Shown piece by piece: positions 18,689 to 27,064 of a stretch of DNA of 64,000 nucleotides; within the stretch, counting starts at the first letter, position 1, and every line of letters begins with the position of its first letter. The notes under the pieces were generated by a model. That model saw only the letters and a program-made list of their open reading frames with translations, made no database searches and was not told where the DNA came from. Position numbers and translations under genes: made by a program. The DNA comes from Lapidilactobacillus bayanensis (GTDB lineage Bacteria > Bacillota > Bacilli > Lactobacillales > Lactobacillaceae). The stretch covers positions 1-64,000 of the forward strand of contig NZ_RHOX01000012.1 in assembly GCF_003946695.1 (NCBI RefSeq). The letters are read 5' to 3'.

Positions 18689-18704
18689 TGGCACACTTAT
18701 TGCT
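18689..18704 (+). promoter_or_regulatory. sigma-54 promoter of EIIB-EIIC-EIID
   Basis: TGGCACACTTATTGCT fits the -24/-12 consensus with the correct 10-bp spacing between GG and GC. It lies about 110 bp before the EIIB start. Confidence 0.88.
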
Positions 18705-18812
18705 TTATATATTACTGTCTGAAAGAAATCATTTTGGAAAAAAGGAGGACAGTAATAGTAATACAAATCAATCAGCATTTATAACATTTATTATTTTTTT
18801 GGAGGTACAACT

Positions 18813-19307
18813 ATGATTGAAATGATTCGTGTTGATGATCGCTTAATTCATGGTCAAGTTGCTTTACTATGGTCTAAGGAATTACAGTTGAATAGAATTA
18901 TTGTAGCAAATGATAATGCTGCAAAAAGTGAGATTCAAAAAAATGCACTTTTGCTTGCTGCACCCACCGGAATCAAAGTTGCGGTTGTTCCCGTAACTAA
19001 AGCGATTCAATTGGCGAATGATCCACGTTCTAAGAGTTTGAAAATATTGTTAATCGTTAATAATATTAAAGACTTTCATCAACTTGTTGAAAACGTTGAA
19101 GAATCACCGAAACTCGATATCGCTAATTATGGGCGTATGGCTGGGGATCTTAAGACTAAAAAGAAGTTGACCGAAACGGTTTACCTAACTGATGAAGAAA
19201 TTAAGTTGGTTAAGGATCTTAATCAAAGAAACAGTAATTTAGTGTATCAACCGTTACCTAACGATAATCCAACGAAGTTTGTCACATTAATGGAGGCTGA
19301 AAAATAA
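18813..19307 (+). CDS. PTS mannose/fructose/sorbose-family EIIB component
   Basis: A 164-residue cytoplasmic phosphotransferase. IRVDDRLIHGQVALLW at residues 5-20 holds the phosphorylated His13, the family signature. It receives phosphate from EIIA and passes it to the sugar at EIIC/EIID. TTGGAGG lies upstream. The stop overlaps the EIIC start by one base (TAATG), so the two are translationally coupled. Length is typical (about 160). Confidence 0.95.
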   Translation: MIEMIRVDDRLIHGQVALLWSKELQLNRIIVANDNAAKSEIQKNALLLAAPTGIKVAVVPVTKAIQLANDPRSKSLKILLIVNNIKDFHQLVENVEESPKLDIANYGRMAGDLKTKKKLTETVYLTDEEIKLVKDLNQRNSNLVYQPLPNDNPTKFVTLMEAEK

Positions 19308-20110
19308 TGCTATTATATCAAGCGTTCGCTGTCGGCTTAGTCATGGCATTTGCTAAGTTTATTAACGCATATGGATCATTCGCACAATTAATGCCATTTA
19401 TATCATATATTTTACTCGCACTACTCTTGGGTGAAAGTCCAACAGAAGCATTGATTTTGGGAGCAGCTGTAGAATTGGCATTTTACGGCGTTATGCAAAT
19501 TGGTGCTGTTTTGCCACAGGATACAGCAGTGGGTGGATTACTTGGTGTTGCATTTGCATTAATGCTACATCAGAAACCAGCTGTGGCCGTTACGTTAGCC
19601 GTTCCAATTTCAATGTTGGCCGTTGTTGTATGGAATCTTTTAAAATTTTGGTTTACTGCCAATGTCGAATTATTTGATAAATATATTGATCAACGAAATA
19701 TTAAAAAATTTAATCGTTTGTGGTGGATTCAAGTAGGCGTTTATGAATTAGCCTATTTCTCGTTAGCATTCTTCGCTATTCTACTTGGTACCGCTGGCGT
19801 TAAAGCATTTGTTACAAGTATCCCACCTACATTCTTAACCGCCTTAACCGTAGCCGCCGGAATGTTGCCTGCTGTTGGTATGGGAATGCTTTTGAAATTC
19901 GTCTGGAATATTTCGTTCTTACCATTCTTTATTGCAGGTTTTGTTTTCGCCGCATATTTAAAGCTTCCAATTATGGGAGTTAGTATTTTAGGTGTTGCTT
20001 TTGGATTAGTGATGTTCTTTATTGATCGTGAAATCAATACTGTTAAGAAGAATAAGGCAACTACTATTCAAAGTTCTGGTAATGATGAGGAGGACTTTTT
20101 CAATGACTAA
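19307..20110 (+). CDS. PTS mannose/fructose/sorbose-family EIIC component
   Basis: A 267-residue integral membrane protein with about seven hydrophobic segments and the family stretch SPTEALILGAAVELAFYGVM (about 45-64). With EIID it forms the transport channel for the sugar phosphorylated by EIIB. The last codons overlap the EIID start. Its C-terminus is hydrophilic (KKNKATTIQSSGNDEEDFF). Confidence 0.93.
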   Translation: MLLYQAFAVGLVMAFAKFINAYGSFAQLMPFISYILLALLLGESPTEALILGAAVELAFYGVMQIGAVLPQDTAVGGLLGVAFALMLHQKPAVAVTLAVPISMLAVVVWNLLKFWFTANVELFDKYIDQRNIKKFNRLWWIQVGVYELAYFSLAFFAILLGTAGVKAFVTSIPPTFLTALTVAAGMLPAVGMGMLLKFVWNISFLPFFIAGFVFAAYLKLPIMGVSILGVAFGLVMFFIDREINTVKKNKATTIQSSGNDEEDFFND

Positions 20111-20948
20111 AACTACTGAAAAAAATAATGTAACGTTGACGAACCATGAAAAGAAACTAACCAAAAAATTGTTTTGGCGTAATATGTTTTTAGGCTTTAA
20201 CATGAGCTATACACGTCAACAAGGTGTTGCGTGGGATTGGGTACATCAACCAGTTTATCGTGAAATATATAAAAATGATGAAGATAAGTATTGGGAAGCA
20301 ATGAAGCGAAATTTGGAGTTCTTCAATACGACGCCTAATATGGTTGGTACAGTATCAGGCTTAGCCGTTTCAATGGAAGAGGAAAATGCTAAGGCTTCTG
20401 AAGGATCATTTGACACAGCCGGTATTAGTGGTATGAAAATTGGTTTAATGGGGCCATTAGCTGGCATTGGCGATACTTTCTTCTCAGGTGTTTGGGGATT
20501 AATTATTATGGGTATTGCAATTAGTTTTGCGAAGAAAGGCAATCTTGTGGTTGCCGCCTTACCATTAATCGCATTACTTCCTAACCTCTTAATCCGCTGG
20601 TACGGTCAAAAATATGGTTATAAATTAGGCAGTAAGTACATTCAAAAAGCCGTTCAAGATGGCATCATGACAATGTTTACAAAGGCTTCTTCTATTGTTG
20701 GTGTTACAGTAGTCGGCGGAATGATTGCAACGTTGGTTAAGTTCCCAATCGTTTATAAAACAAAAATTAATGGCACTGTTTTTGAACTACAAAAAGTTCT
20801 CGATCAAATATTACCAAATATGATGCCGCTAGCATTAGCAATTGTTTGCTTCGTGTTATTACGGAAAAACGTAAGTCCAGTGAAGGTATTACTCGGTGTG
20901 GTTGTTCTCGGCTTTGCATTAACTTTCTTGGGAATTACTGGTGCCTAA
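20103..20948 (+). CDS. PTS mannose/fructose/sorbose-family EIID component
   Basis: A 281-residue membrane protein. LTKKLFWRNMFLGFNMSYTR near the N-terminus, NTTPNMVGTVSGLAVSMEE and LMGPLAGIGDTFFSG are the EIID hallmarks; membrane segments fill the C-terminal half. ATG at 20103 follows GGAGGACTTTTTC inside the end of the EIIC gene, giving an 8-bp overlap; a reading from 20022 would add an unlikely basic extension. A terminator follows. Confidence 0.95.
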   Translation: MTKTTEKNNVTLTNHEKKLTKKLFWRNMFLGFNMSYTRQQGVAWDWVHQPVYREIYKNDEDKYWEAMKRNLEFFNTTPNMVGTVSGLAVSMEEENAKASEGSFDTAGISGMKIGLMGPLAGIGDTFFSGVWGLIIMGIAISFAKKGNLVVAALPLIALLPNLLIRWYGQKYGYKLGSKYIQKAVQDGIMTMFTKASSIVGVTVVGGMIATLVKFPIVYKTKINGTVFELQKVLDQILPNMMPLALAIVCFVLLRKNVSPVKVLLGVVVLGFALTFLGITGA

Positions 20949-20988
20949 TTAATTCTCTATGAATTAATAACTTACAAATAAGCAAATC

Positions 20989-21019
20989 AAAACTGGACAA
21001 GATTTTGTCCAGTTTTTTT
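20989..21019 (+). terminator. Rho-independent terminator after EIID
   Basis: AAACTGGACAA pairs with TTGTCCAGTTT around GATT, followed by T7. The GH43 ribosome site begins right after it, so downstream genes depend on read-through or an unseen promoter. Confidence 0.88.
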
Positions 21020-21035
21020 AAAAGGAGTAACAGTT

Positions 21036-21938
21036 ATGAATCAGAACGGTGCGAAGTGGCTCGACGACGTTGGAAATCCGATTCAAGCACATGGTGGAAT
21101 GATTTTAAAGACTCAGCATAAATATTATTGGTATGGTGAAAATAAAAACGTTAAGAATTTGCCTGGGACATCGCGGGTTCCCTTTGTTGGTATCTCCTGT
21201 TATTCCTCAGTTAATTTAGTGGATTGGCATGACGAAGGATTAGTGTTAACCACCGAGTCTGATTCTACCGGTACTTTGGAAGAAATGAGTATTGTAGAGC
21301 GGCCAAAAGTTATTTTTAATACCAAAACTCAAAAGTTCGTTATGTGGACCCATTATGATAATAAGGAATATAGCTATGCGGGTTGTTGTGTTGCGGTTGC
21401 GAGTTCTGCAACCGGTCCATTTAATGTTGTCCGTATTTTTAAACCGAATTTACAGGATTGTCGTGACTTGACATTATTTGAAGAAAATCAGAAGGCATAT
21501 TTAATTGCCAGTTCAGATGGTAATAAAACGCTGAGAGTAATAGAACTTACCGCTGACTATACAGACGTCACAACAAGTTCATACAAGCTTTTCATTGATC
21601 AAGAACGAGAAGCACCAACGGTTTTCCACGTTAGAGATTGGTATTTTACGATTACTTCTGGATGTACTGGTTGGAGACCGAATCCAGCACTCTTTTCTCG
21701 AAGTCATTCATTATTCACTGGACAGAAGTTAATTGATAATCCTTGTCGAGGAAGTCATTCTGAGACAACTTATTCTGGACAACCAACATATATTTTTGAG
21801 GTGAATAACAAATTCTATTTAATGCTAGATCACTGGAACCCAAAGTCCTTGCGTGATTCAGGATATAGTATTTTACCGATAGATATTAACAATCGGGACT
21901 TGAGAATTTCATGGCAACAGGAATTACCTAATTTTTGA
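21036..21938 (+). CDS. GH43-clan enzyme, exo-beta-1,3-galactanase-like
   Basis: A 300-residue five-bladed beta-propeller. YYWYGENKN near residue 30, VGISCYSSVNLVDWHDEGLVL near 51-71, VERPKVIFN (Glu88, likely acid), REAPTVFH near 190 and TYSGQPTYIF near 248 resemble the GH43 subfamily that cuts beta-1,3-galactan side-chain backbones. That group lacks the usual aspartate base, which fits the Gln here. There is no signal peptide, so it would act inside the cell on imported oligosaccharides. It starts after AAAGGAG. It leads a run of glycosidase genes closely spaced to 26609. The subfamily assignment is from memory of motifs only. Confidence 0.7.
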   Translation: MNQNGAKWLDDVGNPIQAHGGMILKTQHKYYWYGENKNVKNLPGTSRVPFVGISCYSSVNLVDWHDEGLVLTTESDSTGTLEEMSIVERPKVIFNTKTQKFVMWTHYDNKEYSYAGCCVAVASSATGPFNVVRIFKPNLQDCRDLTLFEENQKAYLIASSDGNKTLRVIELTADYTDVTTSSYKLFIDQEREAPTVFHVRDWYFTITSGCTGWRPNPALFSRSHSLFTGQKLIDNPCRGSHSETTYSGQPTYIFEVNNKFYLMLDHWNPKSLRDSGYSILPIDINNRDLRISWQQELPNF

Positions 21939-21985
21939 GATGTGTAATTAGGCGGTAAAACACCAATCGATTAAGGAGCTTCAAT

Positions 21986-23563
21986 ATGAAAATCAAAAAT
22001 CCAATCTTACGTGGTTTTAATCCGGATCCTAGTATTGTCAAGGTGGGGTCGGATTACTATTTAGCAACGTCCACTTTTGAATGGTGGCCTGGAATTGAAA
22101 TTTACCATTCGACCGATTTGGTTAATTGGGATTTGATCAGTGAACCATTAGATAATCCGGCATTATGTGATTTGCGAGGTGTTTATAATTCGGGTTGTAT
22201 TTGGGCACCACATTTGAGTTATGCCGATGGTAAATTCTGGTTAATTTATACGATTGTTAAATCAGGAACGGCCTTCAAGGATACTTTAAATTATGTCATG
22301 ACTAGTGATGAAATTACTGGTCCTTGGTGTAAACCAGTTTTTGTGACTGCCAGTGGTTTCGATCCGGCCTTATTTCATGACGACGATGGCAAACATTATT
22401 TTATGAGTATGCTATTTGATCAGCGCTTGGATCATCCTGGTTTTAGCGGTGTGGTCATGCAGGAGTTTGATGCGAATAAAATGACGTTAATTGGTGAACG
22501 ACAACACTTCTATGAGGGTACTAAACTAGGCGTTTGTGAGGGACCGCAGATTCTTAAAAAGGACGGTTGGTATTACTTGCTCTGTGCGGCCGGTGGCACT
22601 GGTTATAGTCATGCTTCGACAGTGGCGCGCAGTCGAAATGTTTGGGGGCCTTACGAGAACTCACCTTTTCAACCACTCATCTCGACTAAGTTTGATCCCC
22701 TTAATGACTTACAAAAAAGTGGTCATGCTTGCTTTGTTAAAGTGACCAATCAAGAATGGTACATTGTCCATTTATGTTCGCGTCCATTAACTGAACGTGG
22801 TTATTGTGTGCTCGGGCGCGAAACAGCATTACAACTACTAATTTGGACGAAAGACGGTTGGCCAAGATTAGCTAACGAAACGACGTCGCCAAAGACTGAA
22901 ATCGAAGCACCAAGTCTCTTTACTGATAAACAAAGGCTCAATAATTCAACTTACTGTGATTTTAACGCGCCTCAATTACCAAACTATTTTAAAACTTTGC
23001 GAACACCTCTTGGCCAGCGCGGTTCATTAACGAAGCATCCGGGTTATTTGCGTTTATATGGTAACGAAAGCCTCTCTAGTTTGCATGAACAAACCTTAAT
23101 TGCGCGTCGTTGGCAGACGTTCGCTTTCCGTAGTGAAACAGAAATGATTTTTGCACCGACAAACTTCCAACAAGTCGCTGGCTTGATTCTTTTCTATGAT
23201 TCAGATAATTGGTGTTACCTGTTTTGTTCATACGATCAGGAACAAAAATCAAGTTACTTGCAAGTCGAACAGGCAGAAGTTGGTAAATTTAGTTATCTAT
23301 CAGAACCGATCTATTTACCAAATACCACGATCAAATTAGCCGTTAATGTTGATCATGCAAAGGGCCAGTTTACTTATGCAACTGCCGATTCTGATTGGCA
23401 AACCATTGGGACCAAATTTCATGCAGATCATTTGAGCGATGATTTTATTAAAGCAAATGGTAAGCTCGCGTTTACTGGGGCGATGGTTGGGCTTTGTGCA
23501 CAGGATTTTGATGCACATCGGTCATATGCGGATTTTGATTATTTCTCTTATCAAGAGAAATGA
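21986..23563 (+). CDS. GH43 beta-xylosidase/alpha-L-arabinofuranosidase
   Basis: A 525-residue enzyme of the XynB type. NPILRGFNPDPSIVKVGSDY at residues 4-23 carries the catalytic base Asp; SGFDPALFHDDDGKHYF near 123-139 holds the pKa-modulating Asp; CEGPQILKKDGWYYLL near 183-198 holds the general acid Glu. The C-terminal 200 residues are the beta-sandwich typical of these enzymes. Length agrees with family members (about 530). No signal peptide. AAGGAG precedes the ATG. It would release xylose or arabinose from short oligosaccharides. Confidence 0.88.
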   Translation: MKIKNPILRGFNPDPSIVKVGSDYYLATSTFEWWPGIEIYHSTDLVNWDLISEPLDNPALCDLRGVYNSGCIWAPHLSYADGKFWLIYTIVKSGTAFKDTLNYVMTSDEITGPWCKPVFVTASGFDPALFHDDDGKHYFMSMLFDQRLDHPGFSGVVMQEFDANKMTLIGERQHFYEGTKLGVCEGPQILKKDGWYYLLCAAGGTGYSHASTVARSRNVWGPYENSPFQPLISTKFDPLNDLQKSGHACFVKVTNQEWYIVHLCSRPLTERGYCVLGRETALQLLIWTKDGWPRLANETTSPKTEIEAPSLFTDKQRLNNSTYCDFNAPQLPNYFKTLRTPLGQRGSLTKHPGYLRLYGNESLSSLHEQTLIARRWQTFAFRSETEMIFAPTNFQQVAGLILFYDSDNWCYLFCSYDQEQKSSYLQVEQAEVGKFSYLSEPIYLPNTTIKLAVNVDHAKGQFTYATADSDWQTIGTKFHADHLSDDFIKANGKLAFTGAMVGLCAQDFDAHRSYADFDYFSYQEK

Positions 23564-23607
23564 CTCAGCAAGACAATCATATAGAGCAAAATAATTGGAG
23601 ATAAAAA

Positions 23608-25686
23608 ATGGAACTTTTAAATCAATATCAATTCGGTGATATGCTGGTCTGTTATTATTTGACGCCAACTCAAAATGTTGAGTGGGTGATCATTCCTGCG
23701 GACATGGCCGCAAAATTAACATTGCCTCACAAACAAAAATATGATGCGCTCATTCAAGTGAAGTTGGTCGGTGACGATTACCCTAAAGGTTTCGTCACCG
23801 GAACCAGTATGCGTAATAGCCAGTCAACACGCAGTTTAAAGTTTAGTGAACAAAATAGTAAAACCTTCGGCAATGTGACACAAGTGTTGACGACGCTAAC
23901 GGATCAACACCAACATTTGTTTAAACACTATGTGGCATATGATGCAGCTTATCAAACTCTCAAAACGTATACGGAAGTTGACAATCAATCAGATCAACCT
24001 ATCAAGTTGGAACTATTAAGTAGTTTTTCAATGAGTAATTTAAGTCCCTTCAATTCAAAAAACAGTCCCGGCAATTTATTGATCACTAGATTTCGAAGTA
24101 AATGGGCGCAAGAGGGGCGGCTTGCGCAAAATCTAATTGAAGACTTTCAGTTGGAACCTTCTTGGAAACCGTCAGGAGCTGGTGTTGAAAAATATGGTCA
24201 GCGTGGTTCAATGCCAGTACGAGGTTATTTCCCTAATGCGTTTGTAACCGATCAAAAACAAGCAGTCACTTGGGGATTCCAATTAGCACAACCTAATTCT
24301 TGGCAGATTGAACTCTATCGAATTGACGAGGATTTATGTTTAGCAGGTGGTTTGGCAGATCGTGATTTTGGTCATTGGCTAAAAACAGTGCCGCAAAACG
24401 ACTCATTTCAAACGCCTGCTGCCTATTTAACGGTTGCACATGGTGATTATCATCAGGCTGCTCATCGCTTAGTTAGTTATCAGCAGCGAGCCTTAAGCGC
24501 GCGTCATCACGTTGAAGAAACAGAATTCCCAGTAAGTTTTAACGAGTTTTGTACAACTTGGGGTAATCCTTCAGAACAAAGTATTTTAGAACAGTTGGCG
24601 GTTCTCAAGAACAAAGGCATTCACTATTATATTATTGATGCCGGTTGGTATGCAGATCCTAAATTAGGTTGGGAAAAGAAAATGGGGGATTGGCAATTAA
24701 GTACAGCATTATTCCCACATGGTTTGAAAACTGTTGCAGAAACGATTCGTGCTGCCGGTATGATTCCCGGTATTTGGTTTGAGTTTGAAACGGTTGGGCG
24801 TGATGCCACAGTCTTCAAGGCAACTGATCATCTACTGAAACGTGATGGCTTGCCCCTTACCGTTGGCGATCGTCGCTTTTGGGATATGAATGATCCTTGG
24901 ACAATCGACTATTTGCAAAAAGAAGTGATTGACTTTTTACGTGAGAATGAGATTGGCTATTTAAAAATCGATTATAATGAAAACTTTGGAATCGGTTGTG
25001 ACAATGGGGATTCGTTGGGTGAAGGCGCACGTCAAGCACTTGCTGGCAGTCAAAATTTTATTCGCCGTATTCATGAACAATTACCGGATTTGATTATTGA
25101 GAACTGTTCGTCTGGTGGTCATCGAATGGAGCCATCATCAATGGCCTTAGCAGATATCAATTCAATTTCTGATGATCATGAGTCATTGTGTAATCCCATT
25201 GTTTCAGCCAATTTTCTAGATTTTTCTTTACCGCAGACCAATTCAATTTGGGCGGTTATTCGGCACGAAGATGATCTTGATCGCTTGTTTTATTCGTTAT
25301 GTAGTACGTTTTTGGGACGTTTATGTTTGTCAGGTGATATCACGAATCTTCGCGAAGACCAAGCTCAAGTCATTGAAGCGGCGTTGGTGTTCTATCAACA
25401 AGTCATCCCGTTCCTTAAAACTAATAATTTCGAACGTTTCGGTAAGCCTGTGTTGTCGTATACGCACCCAACTGGTGAGCAGGCACTTGTTTTTAAGGAC
25501 GGACAACGTTGTTTAATTGTGGCTCATGGCTTTGCCAGCAGTAAGTCGCTTACAATTCAATTACCTGCAGCGATGACGATTCAGAGCCAGTTTGGCTGTA
25601 CTGATGCGGTCAAGGTAATGAATCAGACTGTCCATGTTAATTTTGCCCACGATTATCAAGCAGTTGCCCTTATTTTGAATGTTTGA
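23608..25686 (+). CDS. GH36-family alpha-galactosidase
   Basis: A 692-residue enzyme with an N-terminal beta-supersandwich (about 1-300) and a TIM barrel. Catalytic features: YLKIDYNENFG near 452-462 with the nucleophile Asp, and SISDDHES near 519-526 with the acid/base Asp; ENCSSGGHRMEPSSMALADI between them is the conserved substrate loop. WFEFETVGRDA near 391 is a family motif. No signal peptide. It removes terminal alpha-galactose, for example from raffinose-type sugars or galactosylated side chains; with the GH43 and GH88 neighbours a branched plant or animal glycan is suggested (inference). It begins after TTGGAG, 44 bp after the GH43 gene. Confidence 0.88.
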   Translation: MELLNQYQFGDMLVCYYLTPTQNVEWVIIPADMAAKLTLPHKQKYDALIQVKLVGDDYPKGFVTGTSMRNSQSTRSLKFSEQNSKTFGNVTQVLTTLTDQHQHLFKHYVAYDAAYQTLKTYTEVDNQSDQPIKLELLSSFSMSNLSPFNSKNSPGNLLITRFRSKWAQEGRLAQNLIEDFQLEPSWKPSGAGVEKYGQRGSMPVRGYFPNAFVTDQKQAVTWGFQLAQPNSWQIELYRIDEDLCLAGGLADRDFGHWLKTVPQNDSFQTPAAYLTVAHGDYHQAAHRLVSYQQRALSARHHVEETEFPVSFNEFCTTWGNPSEQSILEQLAVLKNKGIHYYIIDAGWYADPKLGWEKKMGDWQLSTALFPHGLKTVAETIRAAGMIPGIWFEFETVGRDATVFKATDHLLKRDGLPLTVGDRRFWDMNDPWTIDYLQKEVIDFLRENEIGYLKIDYNENFGIGCDNGDSLGEGARQALAGSQNFIRRIHEQLPDLIIENCSSGGHRMEPSSMALADINSISDDHESLCNPIVSANFLDFSLPQTNSIWAVIRHEDDLDRLFYSLCSTFLGRLCLSGDITNLREDQAQVIEAALVFYQQVIPFLKTNNFERFGKPVLSYTHPTGEQALVFKDGQRCLIVAHGFASSKSLTIQLPAAMTIQSQFGCTDAVKVMNQTVHVNFAHDYQAVALILNV

Positions 25687-25715
25687 TTTGTTAAATTGAA
25701 AATGAACTAGAAGAG

Positions 25716-26609
25716 ATGAAGAAAAGTATGATAATGCCAATAAACAAGATCAGGGTGCTCATTTGTAGTGATGCTAAAAACGAAGCAGATGATCAATATG
25801 CCATTGTTCAGGCATTATTGACACCGAAGTTTGACATCGTTGGCATGGTCGCTCAATTCTATCATGAGATCGATGCAACAGAAAAATCGTATCAGGAAAT
25901 GATACGTTTAACAAAACTCGTTGGTCAAAGTCATTTGTTTCCGATCGTTCGAGGTGCAACGACTGCCTTAAATTCTGCGCAAACTAATATTTTATCAGCC
26001 GGTTCAGAACTAATCTTGCAAGAAATGACACGTTCAGACCCGCGTTCACTGGCAATTGTTTGCTTAGGAACGTTGACAGACGTTGCGTTGGCTTTGCGGA
26101 AGTTTCGGGGTACAGCGCAGAATATTACGATTATTTGGGTTGGTGGTGGTCGTTATCCTGAAGGAAGTGCAGAAGCAAATCTACAGCGAGATTTACTAGC
26201 GGCTAACCTAGTGATGGCCGCGCCGGTGGCAGTCTGGCAAATTCCAAGCAATGTTTATAAAACGATGTTGGTGTCAGTGGCTGAGTTAAAAATAAAAATT
26301 GCTCCTTATGGTGAATTAGGACGCTTTTTATACCAACAACTTGTCGATTTTGCCAATGAAAATAATCAAAAGAAAAGTTGGCTTAACTCAGAAGCTTGGG
26401 TATTGGGTGATTCCACAGCGATTGGTGTATTGTTAGCTGAACAAAAAGGAAGTTACCACGAACAGATCGCACCGTATTTCACTGTCAACAATAAATATGA
26501 TTTAATTGTTAATCGTCAGCAGCGACCGATCAGAGTTTATGACCGAATTGATTCACGCTTCATTCTTGAAGATTTATTCGCAAAAGTTCAACTTTTTGCT
26601 AGGCGTTGA
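25716..26609 (+). CDS. nucleoside-hydrolase-like protein
   Basis: A 297-residue protein with the N-terminal calcium/ribose-binding aspartate cluster of nucleoside hydrolases in altered form: ICSDAKNEADDQYAI at residues 16-30 (family usual DxDxGxDD). LGTLTDVALALRKF near 109-122 and WVGGGRYPEGSAEANL near 136-151 also fit. Similar proteins occur in sugar-use loci and may cleave other N- or O-glycosides. It follows the alpha-galactosidase by 29 bp and is probably the last gene of the run. The exact start (25716 or ATGs up to 25734) is uncertain because no strong ribosome site is present. Confidence 0.7.
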   Translation: MKKSMIMPINKIRVLICSDAKNEADDQYAIVQALLTPKFDIVGMVAQFYHEIDATEKSYQEMIRLTKLVGQSHLFPIVRGATTALNSAQTNILSAGSELILQEMTRSDPRSLAIVCLGTLTDVALALRKFRGTAQNITIIWVGGGRYPEGSAEANLQRDLLAANLVMAAPVAVWQIPSNVYKTMLVSVAELKIKIAPYGELGRFLYQQLVDFANENNQKKSWLNSEAWVLGDSTAIGVLLAEQKGSYHEQIAPYFTVNNKYDLIVNRQQRPIRVYDRIDSRFILEDLFAKVQLFARR

Positions 26610-26705
26610 GGTCCTCTTGAACGGTATGGTTATTGTTCAAATTGAAGAATGAAATGCAAAGACAGCTTAATGACTTGTTCGCTATTTGTTATGTTTTTAT
26701 CATGA

Positions 26706-26711
26706 TATACT
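26706..26711 (+). promoter_or_regulatory. -10 box of Fst-type toxin RNA (locus 1)
   Basis: TATACT lies 40 bp upstream of the toxin ATG; no good -35 at 17 bp is seen. Confidence 0.4.
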
Positions 26712-26751
26712 GATGGTGGCAGCCGGCCCAAGTTTGGGGGTGTTGCTACTT

Positions 26752-26842
26752 ATGAATGAGTTATTATCTCTAGTTATCGCGCCGCTCTTTGTTGGGGGTG
26801 GTACTAAAGTTAGTCACTGATTGGTTAGATCAGCGGCGGTAA
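26752..26842 (+). pseudogene. Fst-family type I toxin, frameshifted at a G-run
   Basis: The frame begins MNELLSLVIAPLFVG, the exact opening pattern of Fst/Ldr-type membrane toxins (a short hydrophobic helix that damages the membrane when overproduced). As written, the reading then turns to GGTKVSH and stops at 26820. Removing one G from the GGGGG run at 26804-26808 restores VVLKLVTDWLDQRR ending at 26842, a normal 29-residue Fst with the W-L-D-x-R tail. So the toxin is either inactivated, phase-variable at the G-run, or a sequencing error is present. The antitoxin side is intact. Confidence 0.8.
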
Positions 26843-26888
26843 CCATTTCGGTTGCTACTAACTCACACGTCTGTCAATTATTACAGAT

Positions 26889-26954
26889 GAAAAAAATAGC
26901 CATTCCTTGTCGGAGGAATGGCTATTGTGCTACTTATGAGTTATTATCTCTGGT
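26889..26954 (-). ncRNA. antitoxin RNA of Fst-type locus 1
   Basis: On the reverse strand TTGCTA (26984-26989), a 17-bp spacer and TATACT (26961-26966) form a near-ideal promoter. The predicted RNA of about 65 nt carries the direct repeat GAGTTATTATCTCT (26938-26951), also present at the toxin start (26758-26771), and ends in the shared hairpin (26895-26926) followed by T7. This is the RNA II plan of the par/fst system: the antisense RNA pairs at the terminator and repeats and blocks toxin translation. Confidence 0.8.
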
Positions 26955-27064
26955 ACCATTAGTATAACTTGGATTTATAGAAATAGCAACGATAGCCTTT
27001 TGTTACTTTGAAGTGTGAAATATCAAAAATTTATTGTCTTTTTGTTCGGTATTAAGTAGCAAAC

